Below, in pieces: positions 23,790 to 24,222 of a stretch of DNA of 24,222 nt. The DNA is from Saprospiraceae bacterium (lineage in GTDB: Bacteria; Bacteroidota; Bacteroidia; Chitinophagales; Saprospiraceae): the NCBI GenBank assembly GCA_007125435.1, contig SLDF01000149.1, positions 1 through 24,222 of the forward strand. The letters are read 5' to 3'. A program made the translations under genes and the position numbers. Below the pieces are notes generated by a model. The model was given only the letters and a program-made list of their open reading frames with translations. It ran no database searches and was not told the DNA's origin. Each line of letters begins with the position of its first letter. Position 1 is the first letter of the stretch.

Positions 23790-23962
23790 TTGGCTTTTTG
23801 CGTGAGGGATAGAAGTGATATGACTGGCTGACGAATGGTAAGCAGGAACAGCTGGGCTGGGGCGACCAGCGGAAGCCACAGAGCAGCTAGTGACTGCCCA
23901 TGAGACAGCCAGGAATACAAACGGATAGCCCGACCCCGCACGATAGTAAGGGGGCACGCCCC
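23790..23962. ncRNA. GC-rich structured non-coding element (RNA or dispersed repeat)
   Basis: Sharply more GC-rich than its flanks. Complementary segments support a nested fold: CTGGCTG (23824-23830) with CAGCCAG (23906-23912); inside it AGCTG (23850-23854) with CAGCT (23884-23888); and inside that GCTGG (23856-23860) with CCAGC (23866-23870) around a 5-base loop. A separate hairpin GGGG-CACG-CCCC (23951-23962) follows. The phrase GCGTGAGGGAT (23800-23810) near one end and AGCCCGACCCC (23927-23937) near the other recall GC-rich intergenic elements common in Bacteroidota; that is from memory and unverified. Strand and function are unknown. Confidence 0.4.
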
Positions 23963-24066
23963 AATAATACTAAAGGCTGCCTTTAATAACTTTTGAAGTG
24001 AGCTGGAGCATATAGAACTTATATTGAGACGATTTGTGATGAATGAGCATGGCCGGTGCTACTTTG

Positions 24067-24104
24067 CTGATGAACTAGGAACCTACATCCATCATGTTCA
24101 TCAG
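24067..24104. terminator. Perfect 9-base inverted repeat
   Basis: CTGATGAAC (24067-24075) and GTTCATCAG (24096-24104) flank a 20-base loop. No T-run follows on either strand, so it may be a Rho-aided stop for the minus-strand gene at the window edge or a structural element. Confidence 0.3.
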
Positions 24105-24108
24105 AAAT

Positions 24109-24142
24109 CATCATTGCGAATTTTCAATGCATAATTTGGGTC
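24109..24142 (+). repeat. Short dispersed repeat, family 2, copy 5
   Basis: CATCATTGCGAATTTTC followed by AATGCATAATTTGGGTC, closely matching copy 2. Its right end touches the stop codon of the partial minus-strand gene. Confidence 0.6.
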
Positions 24143-24222
24143 TATCCATTAGATATTTTTTTGATAAAGTCCTCTTTTTTGTTTCGGGAAACGGGGAGGT
24201 TGGCGCCATTTCTCATGATGAC
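24142..24222 (-). CDS. C-terminal end of a probable LytTR-type DNA-binding protein (partial)
   Basis: A minus-strand frame enters from beyond the window and ends at TAG (24144-24142). The 26 visible residues read VIMRNGANLPVSRNKKEDF and then IKKISNG. The pattern L/M-R-N-G-x-x-L-P-V-S-R-x-x-K-x-x-F is the usual ending of LytTR DNA-binding domains, as found in response regulators paired with membrane histidine kinases in Bacteroidota. The receiver domain, if any, lies outside the window. The short length limits certainty. Confidence 0.6.
   Translation of the reverse strand, partial: VIMRNGANLPVSRNKKEDFIKKISNG

Larger units (their letters stand above)
23665..24141. other. Intergenic stretch with GC-rich folded element
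   Basis: No protein gene was found. It holds the promoter of the CBS-domain enzyme, a GC-rich element with long-range pairing (23790-23962), a 9-base perfect inverted repeat (24067-24104) and a family-2 repeat at the edge of the partial gene that follows. Confidence 0.55.

Noticed and set aside
23717..23957. Two minus-strand open frames over the GC-rich element
   Set aside because: They overlap each other in different frames and follow the stems of the folded element; composition is repeat-like.

Overview
The window looks like chromosomal DNA of a Bacteroidota bacterium, most likely a marine or sediment member of the Saprospiria/Cytophagia side. The evidence is: a PorP/SprF-type type IX secretion protein; fabF and rnc side by side with acpP just upstream; a UvrA of the MKKPEVD type; very few Shine-Dalgarno sites; and several perfect copies of the Bacteroidota -7 promoter box TAnnTTTG shortly upstream of genes. 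The clade is inferred from gene content, not from a search.

Layout. 317-5161: a large secreted TPR protein and an outer-membrane beta-barrel, probably one unit. 5625-8339: acpP (with a strong terminator), fabF and rnc, the fatty-acid/RNase III neighbourhood. 8894-11743: uvrA, which lacks an ATG start. 11915-13687: a ZIP metal transporter, a Bor-like lipoprotein and a secreted DGTW-motif protein, closely spaced. 13711-14586 (minus): an SPFH/prohibitin-like protein. 14587-17325: a repeat-rich, gene-poor accessory stretch whose only clear gene is a DUF3050 protein at 15831-16622. 17326-21139: a small membrane protein, then an alpha/beta hydrolase, a PduO-type cobalamin adenosyltransferase and a 7TM-HD phosphohydrolase, the last three probably one operon. 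21170-23664 (minus): PorP/SprF and a cysteine synthase/cystathionine beta-synthase fold enzyme with CBS domains. 23665-24222: a GC-rich, foldable non-coding element and the 3' end of a minus-strand gene that resembles the tail of a LytTR DNA-binding domain.

The gaps carry at least two dispersed repeat families. Family 1 (about 120-140 bp, GGGCATCACC...GCTGATGCA, short inverted ends) has three copies plus a fragment. Family 2 (about 30 bp, core AATGCATAA) has five copies, two of which form an inverted pair bounding a MITE-sized unit. No transposase, tRNA, rRNA or CRISPR array was seen.

Most interesting points: the DUF3050 protein carries three motifs in the order expected of heme-oxygenase-like diiron oxidases (HDO), which would predict a metal-dependent oxidase; the GC-rich folded element at 23790-23962; the inverted-repeat-bounded segment at 14800-15715; a nine-base palindrome shared by two promoters; and the non-ATG uvrA start directly after an in-frame stop codon. 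No clear multi-gene defence or biosynthetic system is visible.
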